Source of the DNA: an uncultured Anaerolineales bacterium | Lineage (GTDB): Bacteria; Chloroflexota; Anaerolineae; Anaerolineales; Villigracilaceae | Direction: 5' to 3' | Assembly (NCBI GenBank): GCA_937928015.1 | Contig: CALFXA010000283.1 | Span: 1 to 39,182 of the forward strand | DNA: 39,182 nt | Shown here: positions 13,762 through 22,038 of the stretch, piece by piece | Numbering within the stretch: position 1 is the first letter of the stretch | Layout of the letters: every line of letters begins with the position of its first letter | Program-made: the position numbers and the translations under genes | Notes under the pieces: generated by a model | Told to the model about the DNA's origin: nothing | Databases searched by the model: none | What the model saw: only the letters and a program-made list of their open reading frames with translations

Positions 13762-15767
13762 TGGCTTCGCGAGTCTCCGTCGCGCTGAAATATCTGCGTC
13801 AGTTTGGACCTCGTCCGCTGGCGTTGTTGGCGCTATACAAGTTCGGGTTGTGGACGGGGCATTATCGACGGTTGGACCGCGGACCACAGACCGTGGACCG
13901 TCCATCGTCCGCTGTCCACAGTCTGTTCCCTCTTCCCTCCCGCGAGCAGCTTTCGCAAATCCTCGGCGAAGATGGCCGAGCCGCCCTCCTCGCCGAAGCC
14001 GATGAGATCGTGGCAGGCCAATTCCGCAGGTTTGGCGATGAACTAGCAGAAATCGATCTCACGCTTCCGCAGCCACTCCAGCACTGGACGGCCTACGAAT
14101 CCAATCATAAACTTCTTTCAGCATTTCACGTTCCACACAACGATATCAAATTCCTTTGGGAACCCACCCGCTTCGGCTGGGCCTTTATCCTCGGGCGCGC
14201 CTATCATCTCACGCAAGATGCAAAATACGCCGAGGCCTTCTGGAAATATTTCGAAACCTTCAGCGCGTCCAACCCCGCCAACCTCGGCCCGCACTGGATG
14301 AACGGTCAGGAAGTGGCTGTCCGCTTGATGGCATTGATCTGGGCGGCGCAGGTCTTTGAGACGCAGGACGAAAAGCGCAAAACGAGTCTCGTCACGTCCA
14401 TTGCCCAACATGCGGCGCGCATCCCGCCCACGCTGGTGTACGCGCGGTCGCAGAACAACAATCATCTCGTCACGGAGTCGGCGGCACTGTACGTGGCAGG
14501 CCGAACGTTAAAGAATCATGAATGGCGTGACCTTGGCTGGAAGTGGCTCAACTGGGCCTTCCAGAATCAGATCGGCAGCTATGGCGAATACATTCAGCAT
14601 TCCACCAATTATCAGCGCGTGATGCTTCAGGCCGCGCTTTTGGCGGAAGTGGTTCGGGATGAGGATTGGCCTGGGGCCACGAAGCAGGCGCTCGGTCGCA
14701 CGACGCATTTCCTGTTCTCGATGCTGGATTCCGCTTCGGGACGAGTACCGAATCTGGGTTCCAATGACGGGGCCTTGATCCTGTCCCTCAGCGTGACTCC
14801 GTTTAACGACTTCCGCCCGACGGTGCAGGCCGCCGCACGCGCCTTCCTCAAGACGCAGATGCCCGCGGGTGTCTGGGACGAGATGGCGCTGTGGCTGGGA
14901 TTCGCGCCCGCGCAAAAGACCTACACCTCCGAGCATTACATGACCGACAATCTGCGCGGACCTAACTCGTGGGCTTACCTGCGTGCCTCGCGCTTTCGCT
15001 CGCGCCTCTCGCACATGGACCAGTTGCACCTCGACCTGTGGTGGCGCGGACTGAACATCGCGCAGGATGCTGGCACGTATCTTTATAATGCTCCCGCCCC
15101 GTGGGACAACGCGCTGGTCACGACGCGCGTGCACAACACCGTGACGGTCGACGGCCGCGAGCAGATGACGCGCGCGGGCCGCTTCATGGCGCTTGATTGG
15201 GTCAATGCTTATTCGAAGAGCGAGATCGCCTCGGACGAGAACGTGCTGGGACGCGCGAAGGCCACCTTCAAGGGCTATCGCGATGTAAAGCACGAGCGCA
15301 CCGTGAGCGTTTTCCGCGACGAGCGCTGGACCGTGCTCGATCAGTTCGGCCCCCTGCCTGCACGCGCCGCGCTGCACACCTATCGTATCCAGTGGCTGCT
15401 GCCCGATTGGAAATGGGAGGTCGCTGCGATTCCTGAGGATGTGGATGGCATCGGCTATGACCTGCGCCTCCTGTCGCCGCATGGCTGGCTGACTGTTCGC
15501 TTGTGGGTGGATTACTTCTTCGCTGCCACGCACGATGACAAATTCTCGGCAGGCCTGGCGCGGGCGAGCGAACGGCTGTGGGGCAACGCCGACCTTTCCG
15601 TGGTGGATGGCTGGGTTTCCACCACCTACGGGAAAAAAGAACCAGCCCTGTCGTTTTCCATGACGGCGGCTTCTTCCAGCTTTGCAGGTTTCGTGACCGA
15701 GTTCATCTTTCCACCGCTCCAATCGTCGCCTTTGGTGGCTGGAAATCCCACTGGAGTTGGTTCATGA
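13761..15767 (+). CDS. Heparinase II/III family protein
   Basis: A 668-residue protein with an all-alpha N-terminal half (HWTAYESNHKLLSAFHVPHN, then WMNGQEVAVRLMALIWAAQ) and a beta-sheet C-terminal heparinase II/III-like domain (DLWWRGLNIAQDAGTYLYN, then VHNTVTVDGREQMTRAGRF). Family members are polysaccharide lyases for uronic-acid polymers, but in exopolysaccharide clusters close relatives are thought to trim or modify the polymer made there. No signal peptide is evident. Residues about 38-57 come from a palindromic insert (13873-13929). It overlaps the Nudix genes on both sides (TGATG at the start, ATGA at the end), which implies one coupled operon. Confidence 0.88.
   Translation: MASRVSVALKYLRQFGPRPLALLALYKFGLWTGHYRRLDRGPQTVDRPSSAVHSLFPLPSREQLSQILGEDGRAALLAEADEIVAGQFRRFGDELAEIDLTLPQPLQHWTAYESNHKLLSAFHVPHNDIKFLWEPTRFGWAFILGRAYHLTQDAKYAEAFWKYFETFSASNPANLGPHWMNGQEVAVRLMALIWAAQVFETQDEKRKTSLVTSIAQHAARIPPTLVYARSQNNNHLVTESAALYVAGRTLKNHEWRDLGWKWLNWAFQNQIGSYGEYIQHSTNYQRVMLQAALLAEVVRDEDWPGATKQALGRTTHFLFSMLDSASGRVPNLGSNDGALILSLSVTPFNDFRPTVQAAARAFLKTQMPAGVWDEMALWLGFAPAQKTYTSEHYMTDNLRGPNSWAYLRASRFRSRLSHMDQLHLDLWWRGLNIAQDAGTYLYNAPAPWDNALVTTRVHNTVTVDGREQMTRAGRFMALDWVNAYSKSEIASDENVLGRAKATFKGYRDVKHERTVSVFRDERWTVLDQFGPLPARAALHTYRIQWLLPDWKWEVAAIPEDVDGIGYDLRLLSPHGWLTVRLWVDYFFAATHDDKFSAGLARASERLWGNADLSVVDGWVSTTYGKKEPALSFSMTAASSSFAGFVTEFIFPPLQSSPLVAGNPTGVGS
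13873..13929. repeat. In-frame palindromic mini-repeat inside the heparinase gene
   Basis: ACAGACCGTGGACCG (13886-13900) faces GCTGTCCACAGTCTGT (13911-13926) as an imperfect inverted pair, preceded by a direct variant GGACCGCGGACC. It encodes a low-complexity segment between an N-terminal helix and the main domain. Confidence 0.7.
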
Positions 15768-16216
15768 GAATCCGTGCCGTCGCCATCCTGATCGAAGACG
15801 ACCAGGTCGCCGTGATCGAACGTCATCGCATGGGACGTCACTATTTCACCTTCCCCGGTGGCGGCGTGGACACGGGAGAAACGGTCGAGCAGGCTGTCGT
15901 CCGCGAGGTGGAAGAGGAACTTGGCTTGCGCGTAGGCATTGACCGCAAGGTAGCCGAGATCTGGTTTCGCGGCAATCGCCAGGAATATTTTCTCGTGCAT
16001 AGAATCAGCGGAGTGTTTGGCACGGGGACAGGCGAAGAATACACCCGCTCCGCCCCTGACGACCCGAACGTGGGAACCTATCTGCCGATGTGGATGCCGA
16101 TCTCCGAGGCGTTCAATCAGCCTCTGGTTCCCACCGAGATGGTGATATTGCTGGTCAAATCCCACCCCGACGCCTGGCCCGAGAAGCCAGTTATAATCTC
16201 CGAACCAGAGAAATAA
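15764..16216 (+). CDS. Nudix hydrolase (second)
   Basis: A 150-residue Nudix protein with a full Nudix box (GGGVDTGETVEQAVVREVEEELGL). The N-terminus (MRIRAVAILIEDDQVAVIERHR) is typical of small MutT-like NTP or NDP-X hydrolases. It is not closely similar to the first Nudix protein at 13225, so this is not a recent duplicate. The start ATG overlaps the heparinase stop by four bases (ATGA). A long inverted repeat follows six bases after the stop. The substrate cannot be predicted. Confidence 0.9.
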   Translation: MRIRAVAILIEDDQVAVIERHRMGRHYFTFPGGGVDTGETVEQAVVREVEEELGLRVGIDRKVAEIWFRGNRQEYFLVHRISGVFGTGTGEEYTRSAPDDPNVGTYLPMWMPISEAFNQPLVPTEMVILLVKSHPDAWPEKPVIISEPEK

Positions 16217-16221
16217 AATGA

Positions 16222-16318
16222 TGTCATTGCGAGGAACCTCGAAGAGGCGACGAAGCAATCTCAAGTAACCACCAACCATGAGATTGCTTCGTCGGCCTAC
16301 GGCCTCCTCGCAATGACA
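16222..16318. repeat. Long palindromic MITE-like repeat (CATTGCGAGGA ... GCAATCTCA type)
   Basis: The left arm at 16222-16263 begins TGTCATTGCGAGGA and ends GCAATCTCA. The right arm at 16279-16318 is its near-perfect inverted complement, around a 15-base loop. This sequence class is a widespread dispersed repeat in bacterial genomes. Its right arm ends nine bases before the glycosyltransferase ATG and holds an in-frame ATG (16313). Confidence 0.9.
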
Positions 16319-16327
16319 TGGACCAAC

Positions 16328-17593
16328 ATGCATATCCTTATCATCCATCAAGCCTTTGCCTCCATTAACGAACCGGGCGGCACGCGTCACCACGAGTTGG
16401 CGCAGGTTCTCACCGCGCGCGGTCATCGCGTGACGGTCATCGCGTCACCTGTCAGTTATCTCACCGGGACCCCCCTCCGTCTCCCCCCAATTTCGGAGAA
16501 AATGGGGGGAGAGAAAGAGGGGGGGGTGCTCACGATTCTACGTGTCGCCGTATACGATGCCCATCACAAATCCTTCCTTCACCGTGTGCTGGCCTTCCTC
16601 TCGTTTATGCTGTCCTCGTTCTGGATCGGGTTGGGGGTCAAGAATGTGGACGTGGTCTGGGGTACGTCGCCGCCGATCTTCCAGGGAGTCACGGCCTGGG
16701 TACTGGCGCGGCTCAAAGGGGCGAAGTTCCTGTTCGAGGTCCGCGATCTGTGGCCGCGTTTTGCCATCGCGGTGGGCGTGTTGCGCAACGTCTGGCTGAT
16801 CCGCGCTACGGAGTGGCTGGAACGTACGCTCTATCGCTCGGCGGATCGGGTGATGGTCAACAGCCCTGCGTATGTCAGCTATGTTAAAGAAATCACCCTG
16901 AGCGGAGGCTGGCAGCCGAAGTCAAAAGCCTGGAATGTGGAGTTGATCCCCAACGGCGCGGACCCGTCGATGTTCGATCCCGCTGACGATGGCGCGGACT
17001 TCCGTCAGGCACATCATCTCACCGAAAAGTTCGTGGTTATGTATGCGGGCGCGCACGGCATGTCGAACGATCTGGATGTCGTGTTGGAAGCTGCGCGCCA
17101 ACTGGCGGAGGATACGCCCGAGGTCGAGATTGTGCTGGTGGGCGACGGCAAGGAGAAATCCGCGTTGATGGCGCGTGCGGCGGCGATGAGCCTGCCCAAC
17201 GTGACCTTCCTGCCGCCCGTGCCGAAGGCGGGTATGGCCGAGGCGTTGGCTGCCGCCGATGCCTGCCTCGCCATCCTCAAGCCGCTCGAAGAATACAAGT
17301 GGACCTACCCGAACAAGGTCTTCGATTACATGGCGGCAGGACGCCCCGTGGCGCTCGCCATCGACGGCGTGATCCGCGAAGTGGTCGAAGCCGCCGACTG
17401 CGGCCTGTTCGCCGCGCCCGGGAATCCGTCTGCGCTGGCGGAGGCCATTCGTCAGCTTGCGCGCGACCGTCAACGCAGCCGAGTCATGGGCCTGCGCGGA
17501 CGCGCCTATCTCAAAGCGCATTTCAACCGCGAGACGATGGCCGCGAATCTATTGAAGATGCTGGAAGCCATGACTGCTGAAAGGAAGTCGTGA
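16328..17593 (+). CDS. GT4-family glycosyltransferase
   Basis: A 421-residue GT-B glycosyltransferase of family GT4 (WbuB-like). It should transfer a sugar from an NDP-sugar onto a lipid-linked or polysaccharide acceptor at the inner face of the membrane. N-terminal part: MHILIIHQAFASINEPGGTRHHELA. C-terminal part: VELIPNGADPSMFDP, VVMYAGAHGMSNDLD and the donor-binding YPNKVFDYMAAGRPV. Start 16328 is preferred because MHILIIHQAF matches family N-termini. The upstream ATG at 16313 lies within the repeat and would add MTWTN. There is no SD, perhaps because the repeat has replaced it. Residues about 51-67 come from another palindromic insert (16479-16527). The stop overlaps the next ATG. Confidence 0.9.
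   Translation: MHILIIHQAFASINEPGGTRHHELAQVLTARGHRVTVIASPVSYLTGTPLRLPPISEKMGGEKEGGVLTILRVAVYDAHHKSFLHRVLAFLSFMLSSFWIGLGVKNVDVVWGTSPPIFQGVTAWVLARLKGAKFLFEVRDLWPRFAIAVGVLRNVWLIRATEWLERTLYRSADRVMVNSPAYVSYVKEITLSGGWQPKSKAWNVELIPNGADPSMFDPADDGADFRQAHHLTEKFVVMYAGAHGMSNDLDVVLEAARQLAEDTPEVEIVLVGDGKEKSALMARAAAMSLPNVTFLPPVPKAGMAEALAAADACLAILKPLEEYKWTYPNKVFDYMAAGRPVALAIDGVIREVVEAADCGLFAAPGNPSALAEAIRQLARDRQRSRVMGLRGRAYLKAHFNRETMAANLLKMLEAMTAERKS
16479..16527. repeat. In-frame palindromic mini-repeat inside the glycosyltransferase gene
   Basis: ACCCCCCTCC...CTCCCCCCAATTT (from 16479) faces AAAATGGGGGGAGAG...GGGGGGT (to 16527). It encodes about 16 residues (TPLRLPPISEKMGGEK, then EGG) in a surface loop of the N-terminal Rossmann domain, with the frame kept. 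Confidence 0.75.
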
Positions 17594-18255
17594 TGGACAA
17601 GATCGTCATCGTTGGCGCTTCGGGCCACGGCAAGGTGGTGGCCGACGTGGTCGAGCGCGAGGGCAGATACGCCATCCTCGGCTGGATCGACTCGTACAAG
17701 CCCGCGGGCGGAGAGTTTTTCGGCTATCCTGTATTGGGCGCCGAGGATGTCCTGCTCGACCTGTGGCAACAGCGCGAGATCGTCGGTGGTCTGATCGCCA
17801 TCGGCGATAACTGGTCGCGAGGCCGCATGGTAGAAAAGATCCGCTCCCTCGCGGCTGACTTCACTTTCGTCACGGCAGTGCATCCGTCGGTGCAGATCGC
17901 GCGCGGTGTGAGCGTCGGCGCGGGGACGGTCCTCATGGCGGGCGTGGTCGTCAACAGCGACAGCCGCATCGGGGCGCATTGCATCCTCAACACCCGCGTC
18001 TCGCTTGATCACGATTGCGTCATGGACGATTGCTCCAGCCTCGCGCCTGGCGTCACCACGGGCGGCACGGTGACCATCGGCGCGTATAGCGCTGTCTCGT
18101 TGGGCGCGAACATCCTGCATGGCAAGACGGTCGGCGCGCATACGGTGGTCGGTGCTGGAGCATTGGTGCGCGAGGACCTTCCCGACCATTGCGTGGCCTA
18201 TGGCGTCCCCGCCCGTGTCATCCGCCGACGGGCGGAAGGGGAGAAGTACTTGTAA
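17593..18255 (+). CDS. NeuD/PglD-type sugar O- or N-acyltransferase
   Basis: A 220-residue acetyltransferase. The N-terminal Rossmann-like segment (KIVIVGASGHGKVVADVVE) is followed by a left-handed beta-helix of hexapeptide repeats (VHPSVQIARGVSVGAGTVLMAGVVVNSDS, then IGAHCILNTRVSLDHDC). His in SLDHDC matches the catalytic His of the PglD/NeuD family. It likely acetylates a sugar intermediate or sialic-acid-like residue of the surface polymer. The ATG overlaps the stop of the glycosyltransferase (TGATG), with AAGGA eight bases upstream; a GTG at 17590 is less likely. It is the last gene of the overlapping run. Confidence 0.9.
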   Translation: MDKIVIVGASGHGKVVADVVEREGRYAILGWIDSYKPAGGEFFGYPVLGAEDVLLDLWQQREIVGGLIAIGDNWSRGRMVEKIRSLAADFTFVTAVHPSVQIARGVSVGAGTVLMAGVVVNSDSRIGAHCILNTRVSLDHDCVMDDCSSLAPGVTTGGTVTIGAYSAVSLGANILHGKTVGAHTVVGAGALVREDLPDHCVAYGVPARVIRRRAEGEKYL

Positions 18256-18350
18256 GAATCGCGAATGGGGGAACCAAATGTAGTCTGGCTTCGTCCTCGG
18301 GACAAACACAGCCCCACGCCTAAAATCCCTGGCTGTGAAGAGGAGAAGTC

Positions 18351-19328
18351 ATGAAACGTCCCTTGCCCTTCCTATCTCTTGTGATCGCCGCCTTGCTCTT
18401 GCTCAGCGCCTGCGGGTCTCGTGCCTCTAATGCCCCGCTGGAACCAGCCGCGACGGAGGCTCCCGCGACGGAGGCCCCTATGATGGAAGCGGCCGCCGCC
18501 ACCGCGGCCCCGGTCTTGGAAAAAACCGACTATAGTATGGTAGCCATGCCGACCGTCTCCATTTCCCCCGATGGCCAGGCGGATGTCAGCGCCTCTGACC
18601 CCGCCAACCCCAGCCTGGGCCGCATGATCATCAAGAATTCGGATATGCGTCTGCAAGTCGAAGACACCGACGTGGCCATCGACCGCACCACGCAGATGGT
18701 CGGTGACCTGGGCGGGTATATCGTCAGTTCGCGCTCGTGGTATCAGGCCTATGACAAGTACAACCTCAAGTACGCCACCCTGACCATTGGCTTACCCGTG
18801 GACCAGTTCGAGCGTGCGCTCAGCCGTCTGCGCGGCTTCTCGGTCAAGGTGCTCGACGAGACCGCCTCGGGTGAGGATGTCACCGACCAGTACGTGGACC
18901 TGCAATCGCAGATCGTCAACCTCGAAGCTACCCGCGACCGCATCAAGTCCTTCCTCGACGAGGCCAAGACCGTGGATGAGGCCCTGCGCGTCAACCAACA
19001 GCTCTCCGAGATCGAGGGTCAGATCGAGCAACTCAAGGGGCAGATGAACTACCTGAAGGATCGCTCCGCCTATTCGACCATCACCGTCAACTTTGAGCCG
19101 GTCCTGCCCGAGATCGTCTCCACCCCCGTCCCGACCCCCACGCCGCAAGTCTGGGACCCAAGCAGGACCTTTGGCAAGGCGTCCAAAAGCCTGACCAAAG
19201 CCTACCAGGGCATCACCGACTTCCTAATCTGGGTCTTCGTGGTCGTTGTGCCCATCGTCCTCCCGCCCATCCTGATTCTCTGGGGCCTGTTGAAATGGTT
19301 CACCCGCAAGCCTGCCCAGCCTAAATAG
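18351..19328 (+). CDS. DUF4349-domain membrane lipoprotein
   Basis: A 325-residue exported lipoprotein. The signal peptide ends in the lipobox LLSAC (Cys at about residue 21), followed by an Ala/Thr/Pro-rich linker. The DUF4349 domain spans about residues 83-245 (RMIIKNSDMRLQVEDTDVAID, and a coiled coil EATRDRIKSFLDEAKTVDE...QLSEIEGQIEQLKGQM). A transmembrane helix near the C-terminus (about 285-312, FLIWVFVVVVPIVLPPILIL) precedes basic residues. DUF4349 proteins have no defined role. The protein seems to be anchored at both ends, by lipid and by helix. AGAGGAG precedes the ATG. The leader holds a CACAGCC/GGCTGTG hairpin (18307-18337). Confidence 0.88.
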   Translation: MKRPLPFLSLVIAALLLLSACGSRASNAPLEPAATEAPATEAPMMEAAAATAAPVLEKTDYSMVAMPTVSISPDGQADVSASDPANPSLGRMIIKNSDMRLQVEDTDVAIDRTTQMVGDLGGYIVSSRSWYQAYDKYNLKYATLTIGLPVDQFERALSRLRGFSVKVLDETASGEDVTDQYVDLQSQIVNLEATRDRIKSFLDEAKTVDEALRVNQQLSEIEGQIEQLKGQMNYLKDRSAYSTITVNFEPVLPEIVSTPVPTPTPQVWDPSRTFGKASKSLTKAYQGITDFLIWVFVVVVPIVLPPILILWGLLKWFTRKPAQPK

Positions 19329-19337
19329 CCGAATCAA

Positions 19338-19370
19338 AACCGCCCCTGCAAAACAGGGGCGGTTGTTTTG
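19338..19370. terminator. Bidirectional terminator
   Basis: AACCGCCCCTG at 19338-19348 pairs perfectly with CAGGGGCGGTT at 19354-19364 over a 5-base loop. T-rich on the plus side (GTTTTG) and flanked by AAAA on the other side, it serves both the lipoprotein gene and the convergent surface-protein gene. Confidence 0.88.
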
Positions 19371-19380
19371 TGTTGATGGG

Positions 19381-21900
19381 TTACGGCAGATTGAAAGCTC
19401 GGACGAGGAAGACGGCCATTTGTGCGCGATTGACTACGGTGGCGGGGCAGTAGATTCCACTCCCGCAGCCGCCGGTGATGCCCTCTGTTGCGAGTTGCTC
19501 GATCCAGGCGGCGGCCCAATGATCGGTCGGGACATCGGTGAACACGCCCGTTGGGGTGGGTGGGGCGTAGGAAGCGCCATGTTCCGCGCGGAGCAGGAAG
19601 ACGGCCATCTGGTCACGGGTGACGGGCGTATCGGGGCAGAAGTTGCCGTTGCCGCATCCGCCGGTGATGCCTTCGGCGGCCAGTTGCTCGATCCAGGCGC
19701 CCGCCCAGTGACCCAGAGGAACGTCGCCGAAGACAGTCCCTGTGGCGTTGGGCGGGGTGTAAGCAGAACCATGTTCGCCGCGCAGGAGGAAGACGGCCAT
19801 CTGCGCACGGGTGACGCTGGCCTCGGGACAGTACATGAGTGGGGAGGTGGAGCATCCGCCCGTGACGCCTGCATTGTGGAGACGTTCGATGAAACTTCGT
19901 GCCCAATATGTTATTGGTACATCAAAAAAGGTAGTTGGCCAATATTCAAAAGCACCAATATCACAATGCACGCCTTGCGGACGAGTGACTCCATTTTGTG
20001 AAGTGTTATTCACAGGCATAGCTGCACAGGTTGCGTCATCCCCTGCATCAATAGCGGAAGAGCCTTGGAGCAGTGCCAGGGTTTGTGTGCCACCTCCATA
20101 ATTTCCTAGTGGAGCGAGAATGGGATCACCATTCAACGACGCACCGCAACTTCCGTCTTCTACTAGATTATTGATATTTTTCGATATAGTCCCAGTATTG
20201 GAGCAGTCTCCGCCAGAGATCGAATTAGCTACAAGCGTATTTGAGAATAGCAATTTGTCTTCATTTTGAATGCCGCCGCCGGTCCCATTTGCGCTATTTG
20301 CGGAGAACGTACTGTTTATAATGGTTGCCGTACGCCAGGCATTATCAAGGCCACCGCCATTCAGCCCTGCTGCATTTCCGGATAGGGTGCTGTTGACAAT
20401 GGTTAATGAGTCGCCATTAATAATACCGCCACCATAATTATCTGCAGCGTTATTGTAAATTGTACTATTTGTTATAGTCATTTCTCCGGCTGGATCAGAT
20501 GCACCATGGTAGATGGCACCTCCATTGGTGGCATGGTTTCCGGAGAATGTACTGTTCGTAATGGTTACCGTGCCCCCTGTCGCGTTGATGCCACCGCCAT
20601 TTCCATCAACAGTATAATTTTGCTCGAAAGTGCTATCTGCTATTGCCAGGTTGCTAAAAGAATTGAACAGTCCACCGCCATCTTTGTCTGCATGATTCCC
20701 AATAAAGGTTACATCCGTCAGCGTTGGATTGCTTCCGATATGATTGTACATTCCTCCGCCCCTATAGGCAGAGTTTTCACTGAACAACACATCCGTCAGC
20801 GTTGGATTGCCTCCGTTATCATTGTACATTCCTCCGCCATAGTTACCTTTTGCAGTGTTGTTATTGAAAGTCACACCTGCTAATATAGGACTACTACTAC
20901 TGTTGACCATTCCGCCACCTTCAAGGGCTGTGTTATTGCTGAAAGTGACATTGACCAACGTTGGATTGCTTTCATATCGATTGTTTATCGCGCCACCACC
21001 CTTAGCTGAATTGCCAGTAAAGGCTACATTTGTTAAAGTTGGGCTGCTCCAAACATTAAGCATAGCACCGCCGCTGTTTCCCGCGATATTGCTACTAAAT
21101 GCAACATTCGTCAATGATGGGGCGCTTCCGTTGTCATTATAAATTCCCCCACCGCTATTTCCAGCAGTGTTGCCGTTGAAGGAGGAATTCTCTATTGTCG
21201 GGTTGCTGTGGTAGTTATACATCCCGCCTCCATCATAAGCCGCGTTTCCGCTGAATGTCACATTAGCTAACTGCGGACTACTGTTAATATTATACATTCC
21301 ACCCCCATCATGGGAAGCGTTCTCATTACCGTTAAATTTAATATTTACTAGGGTTGGATTACCATTTAGATTATACATCCCACTATTACTGGCACCGGTA
21401 ATAGTAAATCCGTCTAGAAGAGCAGTATTATCCGTATTGCTGCCAACAATCACATTGTTACTATTCGTGTCATTTCCTGTGACCGTATTGAGGTCTGTAA
21501 TGATCGGCGTCTGGCTGTCGTTATTGTCGATATCCCCACTGAGAATCGTAGTATTAAGGATATAGTCTCGCTGATCCTGTGCCGTCTCTGTCCCATCGAA
21601 CCCGCCGTAGACAGCCACCCCGCTCTTAAGTTGGAATGTGGCGGTACGGTCTGTACTGGATAAGGTGGGTTTGTAAACCCCTGCTACTACCCAAATCTCA
21701 TTCCCACTGACAGAATTGGTCAATGCAGTTTGCAGTGTACAAGCGTTATCCCAGTTTGAACAATTTCCGGTTCCGAGTGCAACCGATTTGACGTACAGAA
21801 TCCCTGCTGCATGCACTGGGATGATTCCTTGCGTGCCGAGTAATAAGGCCAACACAGAAACAAGATTCAATAACCTCATTTTTAGAGGGGAGGATTTCAT
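19381..21900 (-). CDS. SLH-anchored beta-helix surface protein 1
   Basis: An 839-residue exported protein. The signal peptide runs to about residue 33 (ends VHAAG). Next comes ILYVKS...DRTATFQLKSGVAVYGGFDG, then about 17 repeats of the chlamydial polymorphic-membrane-protein type (GGGMYN-x-SNPTL-x-NVTFSGN) that build a right-handed beta-helix. A choice-of-anchor-Q-like closing segment follows (NYGGGTQTLALLQGSSAIDAG...CDIGAFEY). Three SLH repeats end the protein, each carrying GGC...CP and a VTRAQMAVFLL-type motif. It should be bound to the cell wall as an adhesin or S-layer-associated protein. The start at 21900 is set by AGGAGAA at 21907-21913; an upstream in-frame ATG at 21957 has no such site. 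First of three tandem paralogs, probably its own transcript. Confidence 0.9.
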   Translation of the reverse strand: MKSSPLKMRLLNLVSVLALLLGTQGIIPVHAAGILYVKSVALGTGNCSNWDNACTLQTALTNSVSGNEIWVVAGVYKPTLSSTDRTATFQLKSGVAVYGGFDGTETAQDQRDYILNTTILSGDIDNNDSQTPIITDLNTVTGNDTNSNNVIVGSNTDNTALLDGFTITGASNSGMYNLNGNPTLVNIKFNGNENASHDGGGMYNINSSPQLANVTFSGNAAYDGGGMYNYHSNPTIENSSFNGNTAGNSGGGIYNDNGSAPSLTNVAFSSNIAGNSGGAMLNVWSSPTLTNVAFTGNSAKGGGAINNRYESNPTLVNVTFSNNTALEGGGMVNSSSSPILAGVTFNNNTAKGNYGGGMYNDNGGNPTLTDVLFSENSAYRGGGMYNHIGSNPTLTDVTFIGNHADKDGGGLFNSFSNLAIADSTFEQNYTVDGNGGGINATGGTVTITNSTFSGNHATNGGAIYHGASDPAGEMTITNSTIYNNAADNYGGGIINGDSLTIVNSTLSGNAAGLNGGGLDNAWRTATIINSTFSANSANGTGGGIQNEDKLLFSNTLVANSISGGDCSNTGTISKNINNLVEDGSCGASLNGDPILAPLGNYGGGTQTLALLQGSSAIDAGDDATCAAMPVNNTSQNGVTRPQGVHCDIGAFEYWPTTFFDVPITYWARSFIERLHNAGVTGGCSTSPLMYCPEASVTRAQMAVFLLRGEHGSAYTPPNATGTVFGDVPLGHWAGAWIEQLAAEGITGGCGNGNFCPDTPVTRDQMAVFLLRAEHGASYAPPTPTGVFTDVPTDHWAAAWIEQLATEGITGGCGSGIYCPATVVNRAQMAVFLVRAFNLP

Positions 21901-21964
21901 GTGGTCTTCTCCTGATATATTAGATTTGGAGGGGGAAATCATGTATCCCACCTGCATAATTTAT

Positions 21965-21992
21965 ATTATATCTACGTGCTTTCCTTTGATAA
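21965..21992 (-). promoter_or_regulatory. Probable promoter of surface protein 1
   Basis: On the minus strand, TTATCA (21987-21992) and TATAAT (21965-21970) are 16 bases apart. GTGGGATACA follows the -10 box by about 11-12 bases and recurs in the leader of surface protein 3. Confidence 0.55.
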
Positions 21993-22038
21993 TGGAGGAA
22001 AGTAATTTATTTCTTGTGATTAGCAGACCTCCTCAAAG

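Noticed and set aside
14508..15722. Minus-strand open frame of 404 codons opposite the heparinase gene
   Set aside because: It has no family motifs or SD, and it lies wholly within the well-supported heparinase gene.
20500..21350. Regularly spaced repeats that could suggest a CRISPR array
   Set aside because: The periodicity (about 70-85 bases) comes from beta-helix protein repeats (GGGMYN...NVTFSGN) within one frame. There are no conserved palindromic repeats, no unique spacers and no cas genes.
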